8,600 bases of DNA. Source: JAQVQN01 sp964557205 (GTDB taxonomy: Bacteria; Verrucomicrobiota; Kiritimatiellia; RFP12; UBA1067). Under the pieces are notes generated by a model. That model made no database searches, was not told the DNA's origin, and saw only the letters and a list, made by a program, of their open reading frames with translations. The position numbers were made by a program, and so were the translations under genes. Below, piece after piece: positions 1-6,578 of this stretch (position 1 is its first letter; every line of letters begins with the position of its first letter). The stretch is taken from assembly GCA_964557205.1 (NCBI GenBank), contig CAZKZI010000138.1, positions 1 through 8,600 on the forward strand, in the 5' to 3' direction.

Positions 1-1
1 G

Positions 2-52
2 GAGTTTTTACAACGGGCTATTTCTCTTGTTTCTGAACCAGAAAAAAAGTAA
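2..52 (+). CDS. 3' end of an unidentified upstream gene (partial)
   Basis: The frame starting at base 2 is open from the left edge to a TAA at 50-52 and would encode the C-terminal tail EFLQRAISLVSEPEKK. The composition (hydrophobic helix, then a charged Lys-rich end) looks like a normal protein end. The next frame is also open, to a TAA at 63-65, but reads less like protein. The gap to the gyrB start is 33 bp on the same strand, which would allow co-transcription. In many bacteria gyrB follows dnaA, dnaN or recF, but these 16 residues match none of those ends that I can recall, so I do not name the gene. It could also be non-coding. Confidence 0.35.
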   Translation, partial: EFLQRAISLVSEPEKK

Positions 53-55
53 TAT
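27..55 (+). promoter_or_regulatory. Candidate sigma-70-type promoter for gyrB
   Basis: TTGTTT at 27-32 and TAATAT at 50-55 are separated by 17 bp. Each is a partial match to the -35 and -10 consensus. The region around the -10 is strongly A/T-rich (an alternating TA run to 59), unlike the coding DNA. Transcription would start near 62, giving a leader of about 24 nt before the gyrB ATG at 86. The element overlaps the end of the presumed upstream gene, so gyrB may instead or also be read from further upstream. This call rests on consensus matching only. Confidence 0.25.
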
Positions 56-85
56 ATATGAATAAACCACTTTACGGAAAAAGGT

Positions 86-2566
86 ATGTTAGAAGACACA
101 GGCATCGAAGATCAATCGGTTTCAACAGACAATCAGGGCAACGATAATTACAATGCGGCGAACATCACGGTTTTGGAGGGCATGCAGGCTGTCCGCAAAC
201 GTCCGTCCATGTATATCGGCGACACCGGCGAACGCGGATACCACCGTCTGGTTTACGAGGTGGTCGACAACTCCATAGACGAGGCCCTGGCCGGCCACTG
301 TTCGCACATCGAAGTCGTCATCAATCCTGACGGTTCGCTCTCGGTCACCGATAACGGTCGCGGCATACCTGTTGACATTCACCCTGTGGAGGGGCGTCCG
401 GCTGTGGAGGTGGTGCTGACCACCCTGCACGCGGGCGGCAAGTTCGACGGCTCCAACTACAAGGTCTCCGGCGGTCTGCACGGCGTGGGTGTCTCCTGCG
501 TGAACGCGCTCAGCGAATGGATGGAGGTCGAGATACGCCGCAACAACATGATTTACCGGCAGCGTTTCGAGCGCGGCATACCGGTGTCACAGTTGGAAGT
601 GATCGGCGAGACCCACGGCACCGGCACCAAGGTTACATTCTATCCCGACCATACAATCTTCACCTGCCACGCCTTCAAATGGGACATTTTGGCAAACCGC
701 CTGCGCGAGCTGGCTTTTCTGAATCGCGGCATCGCGATTCGTTTCAACGACATGGAGCATGAACCGGCGCGCGAAGAGTCGTTCCTGTTCAATGGCGGCA
801 TTGTGGAGTACATCCACTACCTGAACAAGAATAAGAGTCCGGTACATGACACAGTCATTTATTTTTCCGGCGTGCGCGACATGGTCGAATGTGAGATCGC
901 CATGCAGTACACCGAAGCGTACAACGAGATAGAGTACAGCTACTGCAACAACATCAATACCATCGAAGGCGGCACCCACCTATCAGGTTTCCGCTCGGCT
1001 TTGACCCGCACGGTCAACAAGTACATCGCCGACAACAATCTGCAGAAGAGCAACGAAGACGCCCTCACCGGCGACGATATCCGCGAGGGTATCACCGTGG
1101 TTGTTTCGGTCAAGGTGCCGCAGCCCCAGTTTGAGGGACAGACCAAGACCAAGCTGGGCAACGGCGATGTCGAGGGCATTGTCGCTCAGATTGTCAACGA
1201 CCAGTTGAGCACGTTTTTTGCCGAGAACCCGGCCGTGGCCCGAAAAGTTGTGGGGAAAGCCGTGCTCGCGGCCCGCGCCCGCATCGCGGCGCGCAAGGCG
1301 CGTGACCTGACACGCCGCAAAGGCGTGCTCGACGGCTTGGCTCTGCCGGGCAAACTGGCCGACTGCTCAGAGCGCGATCCGGCCAAGTGTGAACTGTACA
1401 TCGTCGAGGGCGACTCCGCCGGCGGCTCGGCCAAGCAGGGACGCAACCGTGAGACACAAGCGGTGCTGCCGCTGCGCGGCAAAGTTCTTAACGTGGAAAA
1501 GGCGCGGATTGACAAGATTTTGAACAACACCGAGATACGCACCTTGATCACTGCCATAGGCGCAGGGTTCGGCGCCGACGAGTTTGATGTCGCCAAAGTT
1601 CGCTACCACAAGATTATCATCATGACCGACGCGGATGTCGACGGCGCGCATATACGCACACTGTTGTTGACCTTTTTCTACCGTCAGATGCCGAAGCTGA
1701 TTGAGAGCGGCCATATCTATCTGGCTCAGCCGCCGCTCTACAAGATCACGCGCAAACAGCGCGAAGAGTATATAGAGAGTGATGACCAGCTCACCAGCAA
1801 ACTGTTGTTTCTGGGCGCGGACGACATGACCGTGCGCACAGAGGACGGCAGAACGCTGCAGGGCGAGGAGTTGCGCAACCTGCTGGAGCTGCTGGCGCAG
1901 ATTGAAGAGACTGCCGGCGCCATCAAACGGCGCGGACTGGAGCTTCGGGTCTTGTTGGGCAAGCGCAAAGCCGAGACTGGCGAATTCCCTCGTTTCGTCA
2001 CGATCACGGGGGCAGGCGAAGACGCCAAATTCAGTTTTTCTTACAATGACTCCGACCTCGCGCGGGCACGAGCCGAGGCCGAGCAGGAGTTGGGCATTTC
2101 AATCGACCTGGCTGAAACCCAGGTACAGGCTTACCATCATGCACAACAGTTGGCGTTCCGCTGGCTGGAACTCTACCGTTCCGGCATACTGAAAAAACAG
2201 GTGGACACTTTAACCGGCATGGGCTTCACCTCTGAGCACTATCACGGCAACGGGCAACCGGTAGCCTTCGTGGTGGAAGATGAGGACGATGAACCGGTCA
2301 ACTCCCTGCCTGAACTTTTGAACATGGTGCGCGAACGCGGCCGCAAAGGCCTCTCGATCCAGCGCTATAAAGGTCTCGGCGAAATGAATCCCGACCAGCT
2401 TTACGGGACCACCATGGATCCTATGCAACGGCGACTGCTGAGCGTCAAACTTGAAGACGCGGTCAAGGCCGACGCGATCTTCACGGTGCTGATGGGCGAC
2501 GAGGTCGAGCCGCGCCGCAAGTTCATCGAGGACAACGCCCTCAACGTCCGCAATCTGGATATTTGA
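86..2566 (+). CDS. gyrB: DNA gyrase subunit B
   Basis: This is the ATPase subunit of DNA gyrase, which works as A2B2 in the cytoplasm to introduce negative supercoils. The GHKL ATP site is intact: EVVDNSIDEA carries the catalytic Glu58 and Mg-binding Asn62, DNGRGIP is at 89-95, GGKF ends at 120, and the glycine-rich lid GGLHGVGVS begins at 129. The transducer QTK loop is at 352-354. The TOPRIM fold has EGDSAGGSA with Glu441 and DADVDGAHI with metal-binding Asp515, Asp517 and Asp519. QRYKGLGEMNP begins at 759. About 200 residues lie between the YKIT segment (552) and that motif, so the protein carries the insert seen in Escherichia coli GyrB (804 aa) and absent from Bacillus GyrB. That argues against ParE. 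The N-terminus is about 16 residues longer than in E. coli. The ATG at 86 is the first possible start, because in-frame stops lie at 50 and 59. The Shine-Dalgarno sequence is weak (GGA at 76-78). The end faces the end of smc. Confidence 0.98.
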   Translation: MLEDTGIEDQSVSTDNQGNDNYNAANITVLEGMQAVRKRPSMYIGDTGERGYHRLVYEVVDNSIDEALAGHCSHIEVVINPDGSLSVTDNGRGIPVDIHPVEGRPAVEVVLTTLHAGGKFDGSNYKVSGGLHGVGVSCVNALSEWMEVEIRRNNMIYRQRFERGIPVSQLEVIGETHGTGTKVTFYPDHTIFTCHAFKWDILANRLRELAFLNRGIAIRFNDMEHEPAREESFLFNGGIVEYIHYLNKNKSPVHDTVIYFSGVRDMVECEIAMQYTEAYNEIEYSYCNNINTIEGGTHLSGFRSALTRTVNKYIADNNLQKSNEDALTGDDIREGITVVVSVKVPQPQFEGQTKTKLGNGDVEGIVAQIVNDQLSTFFAENPAVARKVVGKAVLAARARIAARKARDLTRRKGVLDGLALPGKLADCSERDPAKCELYIVEGDSAGGSAKQGRNRETQAVLPLRGKVLNVEKARIDKILNNTEIRTLITAIGAGFGADEFDVAKVRYHKIIIMTDADVDGAHIRTLLLTFFYRQMPKLIESGHIYLAQPPLYKITRKQREEYIESDDQLTSKLLFLGADDMTVRTEDGRTLQGEELRNLLELLAQIEETAGAIKRRGLELRVLLGKRKAETGEFPRFVTITGAGEDAKFSFSYNDSDLARARAEAEQELGISIDLAETQVQAYHHAQQLAFRWLELYRSGILKKQVDTLTGMGFTSEHYHGNGQPVAFVVEDEDDEPVNSLPELLNMVRERGRKGLSIQRYKGLGEMNPDQLYGTTMDPMQRRLLSVKLEDAVKADAIFTVLMGDEVEPRRKFIEDNALNVRNLDI

Positions 2567-2598
2567 TGCGGGCGAGCCTGCCGCGCGGCTGCGCTACG

Positions 2599-2630
2599 AA
2601 AAAGTCGGATCAGTCCGACAGGTCCGACTT
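2599..2630 (-). terminator. Intrinsic terminator for smc
   Basis: Read on the minus strand, AAGTCGGA (2630-2623) can pair with TCCGACTT (2609-2602). Alternatively a compact hairpin forms, GTCGGA-CTGA-TCCGAC (2619-2604). The compact stem is followed at once by five T residues (2603-2599). The element lies 64-95 nt beyond the smc stop codon. A compact G/C-containing stem with a tight loop and an immediate T-run is the classic Rho-independent form. On the plus strand the same stem has no T-run, so the polarity matches smc. Confidence 0.55.
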
Positions 2631-2639
2631 GTCTGACCC
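2604..2639. repeat. Four 9-bp tandem units beginning GTC
   Basis: The stretch divides evenly into GTCGGATCA, GTCCGACAG, GTCCGACTT and GTCTGACCC. The middle two share GTCCGAC exactly, the fourth differs from it at one base, and the first is an inverted form (GTCGGA against TCCGAC). The unit therefore combines direct repetition with internal palindromy, and the smc terminator stem is made from it. It may be one copy of a dispersed intergenic repeat, which cannot be judged from one window. Confidence 0.5.
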
Positions 2640-2693
2640 CGGAAGCCGCGCACTACCTTTTTAAAAACCCCAGTAGTAACTCAGTCAGTTGAT

Positions 2694-5600
2694 TTATTGT
2701 CCGGCTTCGTCGGCTACAGTTTTTTCCGCCTTTTTGTGCGAACGCCGCGTTTTGGTTGCTTCTTCCTCAACCGTAGGCGCCAAAGGCTCGGGTTCGCCCA
2801 TGGAAAGTTCCTTCAGACCGATCTCTTTCAGTCGCATGGAAACGATCTTGGAAATGCCTTTCGCCTGTTGCGTAACCCCGTAGACAATGTCTGACCCCGC
2901 GATCGTATGCTGATTGTGGGTGATGATCAGAAACTGCGAGTGTTTCAAAAATTCTTTTAGAGTCTGGATGAAACGTCCGATGTTGCTGTCATCCAACGCC
3001 GCGTCAAGTTCATCAAGCATGCAGAAAGGCGCAGGCTTGATCATGAAGATCGCGAAAAGCAGGCTTACAGCGGTCATGGTCCGTTCGCCGCCAGACAGCA
3101 AAGTGACCGACTGCGGGCGTTTGCCGGGCGGGCGGGCGATGATGTCGATTCCGCACTCGAGCGGATCCTCGCTGTTCTCCAGCAAAACCAGTTTTGCCTG
3201 TCCGCCGTTGAAAAGTTTGGTGAACATCGTCTCGAAATTGGCGTTGGCCTGTTCGAACGTGCTCTGGAAAAGCTCCCCCGACTTTTTGTTGACCATTGCT
3301 ATCAGGTCGAGGATCTGCTCCTTAGACTTCAGAAGGTCGTCCTCTTGGGTCTTAAGGAAAGCGTAGCGCTCTTCCAGCTCTTTGTACTCTTCGATCGCCA
3401 CCAGATTGACTGGTCCCAGTTCTTGAATCTCCGCATTCAGCCGGGCCACTTTCTGTTCGATCTCCGTGATCGGCGGCTGCACGCCGTCTTCCCAAGCTGG
3501 ATCGGCGCAGGCAACCAGCTCTTCCGGCGACAGAGCATATTCATTGTAAACGTGGTCAAAGCGTGCCTGCCGCCGCATGCGTGATTCGGCCAGATCGATC
3601 TCGGCCTTGCCCTTTTCATCGCGAGCGCTGTCCAACATGCGCCGATGCTCAGCCAGTTTGGCGTCGTTCTTGGCAAGTTCCCGCTGATGCACATCACGCT
3701 CGCGCCGGGTGGCCTCGATGTGCTCATGCAACTCCGCCGCCTCGACGCGCATAGGCTCAAGCCTGCTCTGCAGATTCTCGATCTCTGCCGTCAGGCGGGC
3801 AATGCTTTCATCGTATGACATCACGCCGCGGCTGCGCCCCTGAAGTGTGCGTTCAAGTTCTCCGATGCGGACAAGCACCGCCTCGCGCTGGGCATCGGCG
3901 TGTTCGATTTGTTGCGTCACGCTGGAAAACTGGATACGGCGCTCGGTCAATTCATGGCTAAGTTCATTGAACACACCTTCGAGTTCCTGCAGGACCGCCG
4001 AGTTCTCGGCAATCTGTTCCAGCAACTGGTTCCGCTTGTGGTTTAGCTCTTGCAGCTCCGAGGCCAGCGCGTCACGGGAATCGTCGTCTCCGGATGTCTG
4101 CGCCGACAACACGTTCAGATCCTCAGCGACTCTGACCCTTCTGGCAGAGACACGCTCGACATCGCGTTTTACCGACTGGTATTCACCTTCGGCCTGCGCC
4201 GCCTGGCGGCGGCTGTTGTCCAGCGCCTGTCGTGTCTGGTTAATGCTGAGCGCCAACTCGCTGACGCGCGCATTAAGCTGCTCCAAGCGCTGGCTGTTGG
4301 CGGCGATCCTTTTATCTAAATCCGCCAGTTGTTCAGTAGTATCCGCCACCAGCATGTGTCGCGCCAAAGGACTGGAGACTTGGCTGTCCGGCATCCATAT
4401 TTCCGCGCAACCGTTGGCATGGATCATCGCGCCTTCGCGAGTCACCACGCTGCAGCCAGCGGGCAGCTCCGCCGACACTTCCGCCAGCGTCTCAGCCAGA
4501 AAGACTGATCCCAGCAAGCGCTGCGCCGACGTTTCAAAATCATTGGTTACACGCACATGATCCAGCAGCCGTGTCAGCCCCGGCGGCGGCGTGGCCGCCT
4601 CCTCTGCCGCAGCCATGTCGGCGGGCACCAGACGCGCGGCGGCCTGCTGGCCTTGAGCCAGCAACAGACCCAGAGCCTGCCGCATCACCGCGGAGTCGCG
4701 CACGACCACCGCGTCCAGCCAGGAGCGCAAAGCCGCCTCGAGTGCGATGCGCAGATCAGATGGCGCGTTAAACTTGTCCGCAAGCGGACCCAGCACAGCC
4801 TGCGCGCCGATACCCAAAGGATCCGCCGGGTCAAGTAACTGTTTAGCTCCGTCCGCGAAGTCATCGCCAGACTCGCTCTTATCGCACAAAAGGTCGATCT
4901 GCGCACGCTTTGCCGCCGCCTCCGAACGCATCCGCGAGGTCACGTCCTGCAACGTGCGCGCCTCTGACGCGGCCGAATCCCGCTCTTCCTCCAAAGTATT
5001 CAGACGCTCCTGCAACTGTTCCGCTTCATCGCTCTGACTGTCAAGGCGCGCCTTGACCTCTTCGCACGTCTTTTCCAAGGCGGCCAGATGCTCATCGACC
5101 TGCGCCTGTTCGGAAACCAGACGTTCTCGCTTAAGCAGCGCCTCGCGCTGGCGCTTTTCCATCGCGGCCAATGTTTGCTGTATCTGGGCAACGCGCCGCT
5201 CGCACTCGACCGATTGCCGACGGTCGTCCTGCAGGGTGTTGCGGATCTGGTCGATCTTGCGTTTATGCTCGTCAAACCTAGCCTGCGCCTCCGCCATCTT
5301 GCCGCGCTCGGTTTCGGCCGCCTGTTTCATCAACAGCCGCTTTTGATCCAAAGAATCCAATTGCAGGCGGATCTGCTCTATCTGCGCTTGGGTTTCGGAA
5401 ATCTCACGGTTATCGCGTTCAGCCCATGACTTGTATTCGGCAATCCGCTGCTCGTTGACCTTGATGACCTCCTGAGCCCGCAGGTAGCGATTGTCGGCCT
5501 GGGCGGCTTGCTCGGCCAGCGCGGCCACACGCTGTTCGGTCTCGTGTATCAGCTCATGTATGCGCGCTGATTCCGCCTCTGACTCCGCAACCGCCTGCTG

Positions 5601-6374
5601 ATGTGAAATCATACGGTCGTTAAGTTCATGCAGGGAGATATCCAGTTCGCGGATGCGGACATCCAGTACCGTCAAACTCTGCCGGGTCAGGAATACATCC
5701 AAACCGCGCAATTCTTCACGCAAGCCTTTGTATTTGCGCGCCTTGCCTGCCTGTCTTTGCAACGAGCCGATCTGACGCTTGACCTCCCGGATCACGTCAG
5801 TCAGGCGCAGCAGGTTGGTCTCGGTCTGCTCGATCTTGCGCAAAGCCTCTTTGCGGTCGGCCTTAAATTTGGTGATGCCGGCGGCTTCCTCGAAAATCGT
5901 GCGGCGGTCTTCCGGCTTGGCAGAGAGAATCACATCGATCTGCCCCTGCGCCATCACCGAGTAAGAGGTGGTTCCGATGCCGGTGCCCATGAACAGGCGC
6001 TGTACATCCTTGAGGCGGCAGAGGTTCTTGTTGATGAAGTACTGTCCGTCACCGGAACGGAAGACCCGGCGGCTGATGGTGATTTCGTCGAACTCGGAAT
6101 CCAGAACCCCTTCGCATTCGGCAAAGGTGATCGAAACTTCCGCCATACCCAGAGGTTTGCGGGAATCCGTGCCGCTGAAAATCACATCCGGCATCTTGGT
6201 ACAGCGCAAAGCTGTCGGACGCTGTTCACCCAAGACCCAGCGGATCGCGTCGGAAACATTACTTTTACCGCATCCGTTCGGCCCCACGATCGCTATCATG
6301 CCGGGTTCGAACTGTAGCCGGGTTTTGTCGGCGAAACTCTTAAACCCGTTAATTTCAATCTGTTTTAGATACAC
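2694..6374 (-). CDS. smc: Chromosome segregation protein SMC
   Basis: This is the ATP-driven structural maintenance of chromosomes protein, which forms a dimeric ring (normally with ScpA and ScpB) that extrudes DNA loops and separates replicated chromosomes. From the GTG start it has 1226 residues, close to the usual size of about 1190. The N-terminal head has Walker A GPNGCGKS at 31-38, the SRKPLG region and the YSVMAQGQID Q-loop. Two long charged coiled-coil arms (about 170-500 and 675-1015) flank a hinge at about 523-663. The C-terminal head has LGPVNLVAIEEY, signature LLSGGERTMTA (Ser1094), Walker B CMLDELDAALDD (Asp1121, Glu1122) and the ITHN H-loop. A Lys/Glu-rich tail follows. The hinge end reads TREGAMIHANGCAEIW, without the Gly-Gly pairs typical of bacterial SMC. 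I chose GTG at 6374 because it gives the family-typical N-terminus (Met)YLKQIEINGFKSF and has GAGG 5 nt upstream. An ATG at 6395 would add 7 residues. It is convergent with gyrB and divergent from rhaT. Confidence 0.97.
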   Translation of the reverse strand: MYLKQIEINGFKSFADKTRLQFEPGMIAIVGPNGCGKSNVSDAIRWVLGEQRPTALRCTKMPDVIFSGTDSRKPLGMAEVSITFAECEGVLDSEFDEITISRRVFRSGDGQYFINKNLCRLKDVQRLFMGTGIGTTSYSVMAQGQIDVILSAKPEDRRTIFEEAAGITKFKADRKEALRKIEQTETNLLRLTDVIREVKRQIGSLQRQAGKARKYKGLREELRGLDVFLTRQSLTVLDVRIRELDISLHELNDRMISHQQAVAESEAESARIHELIHETEQRVAALAEQAAQADNRYLRAQEVIKVNEQRIAEYKSWAERDNREISETQAQIEQIRLQLDSLDQKRLLMKQAAETERGKMAEAQARFDEHKRKIDQIRNTLQDDRRQSVECERRVAQIQQTLAAMEKRQREALLKRERLVSEQAQVDEHLAALEKTCEEVKARLDSQSDEAEQLQERLNTLEEERDSAASEARTLQDVTSRMRSEAAAKRAQIDLLCDKSESGDDFADGAKQLLDPADPLGIGAQAVLGPLADKFNAPSDLRIALEAALRSWLDAVVVRDSAVMRQALGLLLAQGQQAAARLVPADMAAAEEAATPPPGLTRLLDHVRVTNDFETSAQRLLGSVFLAETLAEVSAELPAGCSVVTREGAMIHANGCAEIWMPDSQVSSPLARHMLVADTTEQLADLDKRIAANSQRLEQLNARVSELALSINQTRQALDNSRRQAAQAEGEYQSVKRDVERVSARRVRVAEDLNVLSAQTSGDDDSRDALASELQELNHKRNQLLEQIAENSAVLQELEGVFNELSHELTERRIQFSSVTQQIEHADAQREAVLVRIGELERTLQGRSRGVMSYDESIARLTAEIENLQSRLEPMRVEAAELHEHIEATRRERDVHQRELAKNDAKLAEHRRMLDSARDEKGKAEIDLAESRMRRQARFDHVYNEYALSPEELVACADPAWEDGVQPPITEIEQKVARLNAEIQELGPVNLVAIEEYKELEERYAFLKTQEDDLLKSKEQILDLIAMVNKKSGELFQSTFEQANANFETMFTKLFNGGQAKLVLLENSEDPLECGIDIIARPPGKRPQSVTLLSGGERTMTAVSLLFAIFMIKPAPFCMLDELDAALDDSNIGRFIQTLKEFLKHSQFLIITHNQHTIAGSDIVYGVTQQAKGISKIVSMRLKEIGLKELSMGEPEPLAPTVEEEATKTRRSHKKAEKTVADEAGQ

Positions 6375-6383
6375 GAAAACCTC
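6372..6383 (-). promoter_or_regulatory. smc ribosome binding site and GTG start
   Basis: On the minus strand GAGG (6383-6380) is followed by a 5-nt spacer and GTG (6374-6372). The alternative ATG at 6395-6393 has no purine-rich sequence at a suitable distance. The protein from GTG begins exactly where SMC homologues begin, so this site decides the start. Confidence 0.6.
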
Positions 6384-6401
6384 AAAAAGCGTCATGTCAC
6401 A

Positions 6402-6418
6402 AACGGGCCTGACCCGTT
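6402..6418. other. Short hairpin in the smc leader
   Basis: AACGGG-CCTGA-CCCGTT is a perfect 6-bp inverted repeat with a 5-nt loop. It lies between the candidate smc promoter and the smc start, so it would form in the 5' leader about 20 nt before the Shine-Dalgarno sequence. On the plus strand it precedes nothing obvious. It could be an operator or a leader structure; the sequence does not tell which. Confidence 0.3.
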
Positions 6419-6437
6419 CTCAAACACCGATTTTTTT

Positions 6438-6467
6438 AACATATCCTGCGTTTTATTGAAAGCCCAA
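6438..6467 (-). promoter_or_regulatory. Candidate smc promoter
   Basis: On the minus strand TTGGGC (6467-6462) and TATGTT (6443-6438) are separated by 18 bp, and seven A residues follow (6437-6431). Both hexamers are only partial consensus matches. The expected transcript start near 6431 would give a leader of about 57 nt to the GTG. The element sits inside a 183-bp divergent spacer, where an smc promoter is expected. Confidence 0.25.
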
Positions 6468-6508
6468 ACGCTTGCCTGCGTAATTCGTTTGCGTCACATT
6501 GTTTTCGC

Positions 6509-6537
6509 TTCCATTTCCCGGAGGGAGGCGTTATAAT
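6509..6537 (+). promoter_or_regulatory. Candidate rhaT promoter
   Basis: A perfect -10 hexamer TATAAT lies at 6532-6537, directly after a G-rich segment and before a long A/T-rich leader. At 17 bp upstream the -35 position reads TTCCAT (6509-6514), a poor match, as is often seen at activator-dependent promoters. A second -10-like TATAAG lies at 6556-6561. The transcript from TATAAT would start near 6544 and have a leader of about 35 nt. Upstream, CAAACG (6465-6470) and CGTTTG (6486-6491) form an inverted repeat that could bind a regulator. Confidence 0.4.
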
Positions 6538-6566
6538 ATTTTTAATACTTTTCGGTATAAGTTTCT

Positions 6567-6571
6567 AGGAG
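6567..6571 (+). promoter_or_regulatory. rhaT Shine-Dalgarno sequence
   Basis: AGGAG is placed 7 nt before the ATG at 6579, with an A-rich spacer. It is the clearest ribosome binding site among the four complete genes and fixes the rhaT start. Confidence 0.7.
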
Positions 6572-6578
6572 TAAAAAA

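Larger units (their letters stand above)
2583..2662 (+). terminator. Candidate gyrB terminator (outer inverted repeat)
   Basis: An 8-bp perfect inverted repeat, GCGCGGCT at 2583-2590 and AGCCGCGC at 2644-2651, encloses 53 nt that contain a second stem. Five T residues follow at 2658-2662, after a 6-nt gap. The first arm begins 17 nt past the gyrB stop. The large loop and the gap before the T-run make it weaker than a textbook intrinsic terminator, but the position fits the end of gyrB. Confidence 0.35.

Noticed and set aside
58..147. 29-codon ATG frame overlapping the start of gyrB
   Set aside because: It has an Arg/His-rich composition, no Shine-Dalgarno sequence, and overlaps gyrB out of frame. 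Probably chance.
587..979. 130-codon minus-strand open frame inside gyrB
   Set aside because: It is antisense to the GyrB transducer region, without a ribosome site or family resemblance.
3847..4560. 237-codon plus-strand open frame opposite the SMC coiled coil and hinge
   Set aside because: Its Ser/Cys/Arg-rich composition is typical of a reverse-strand shadow of a Glu/Ala/Leu/Gln-rich coiled coil. No family resemblance.
5628..6317. 229-codon open frame on the plus strand opposite the smc head region
   Set aside because: It lies wholly antisense to a clearly conserved part of SMC, has no recognisable domain, and is the kind of long open frame expected opposite codon-biased DNA.
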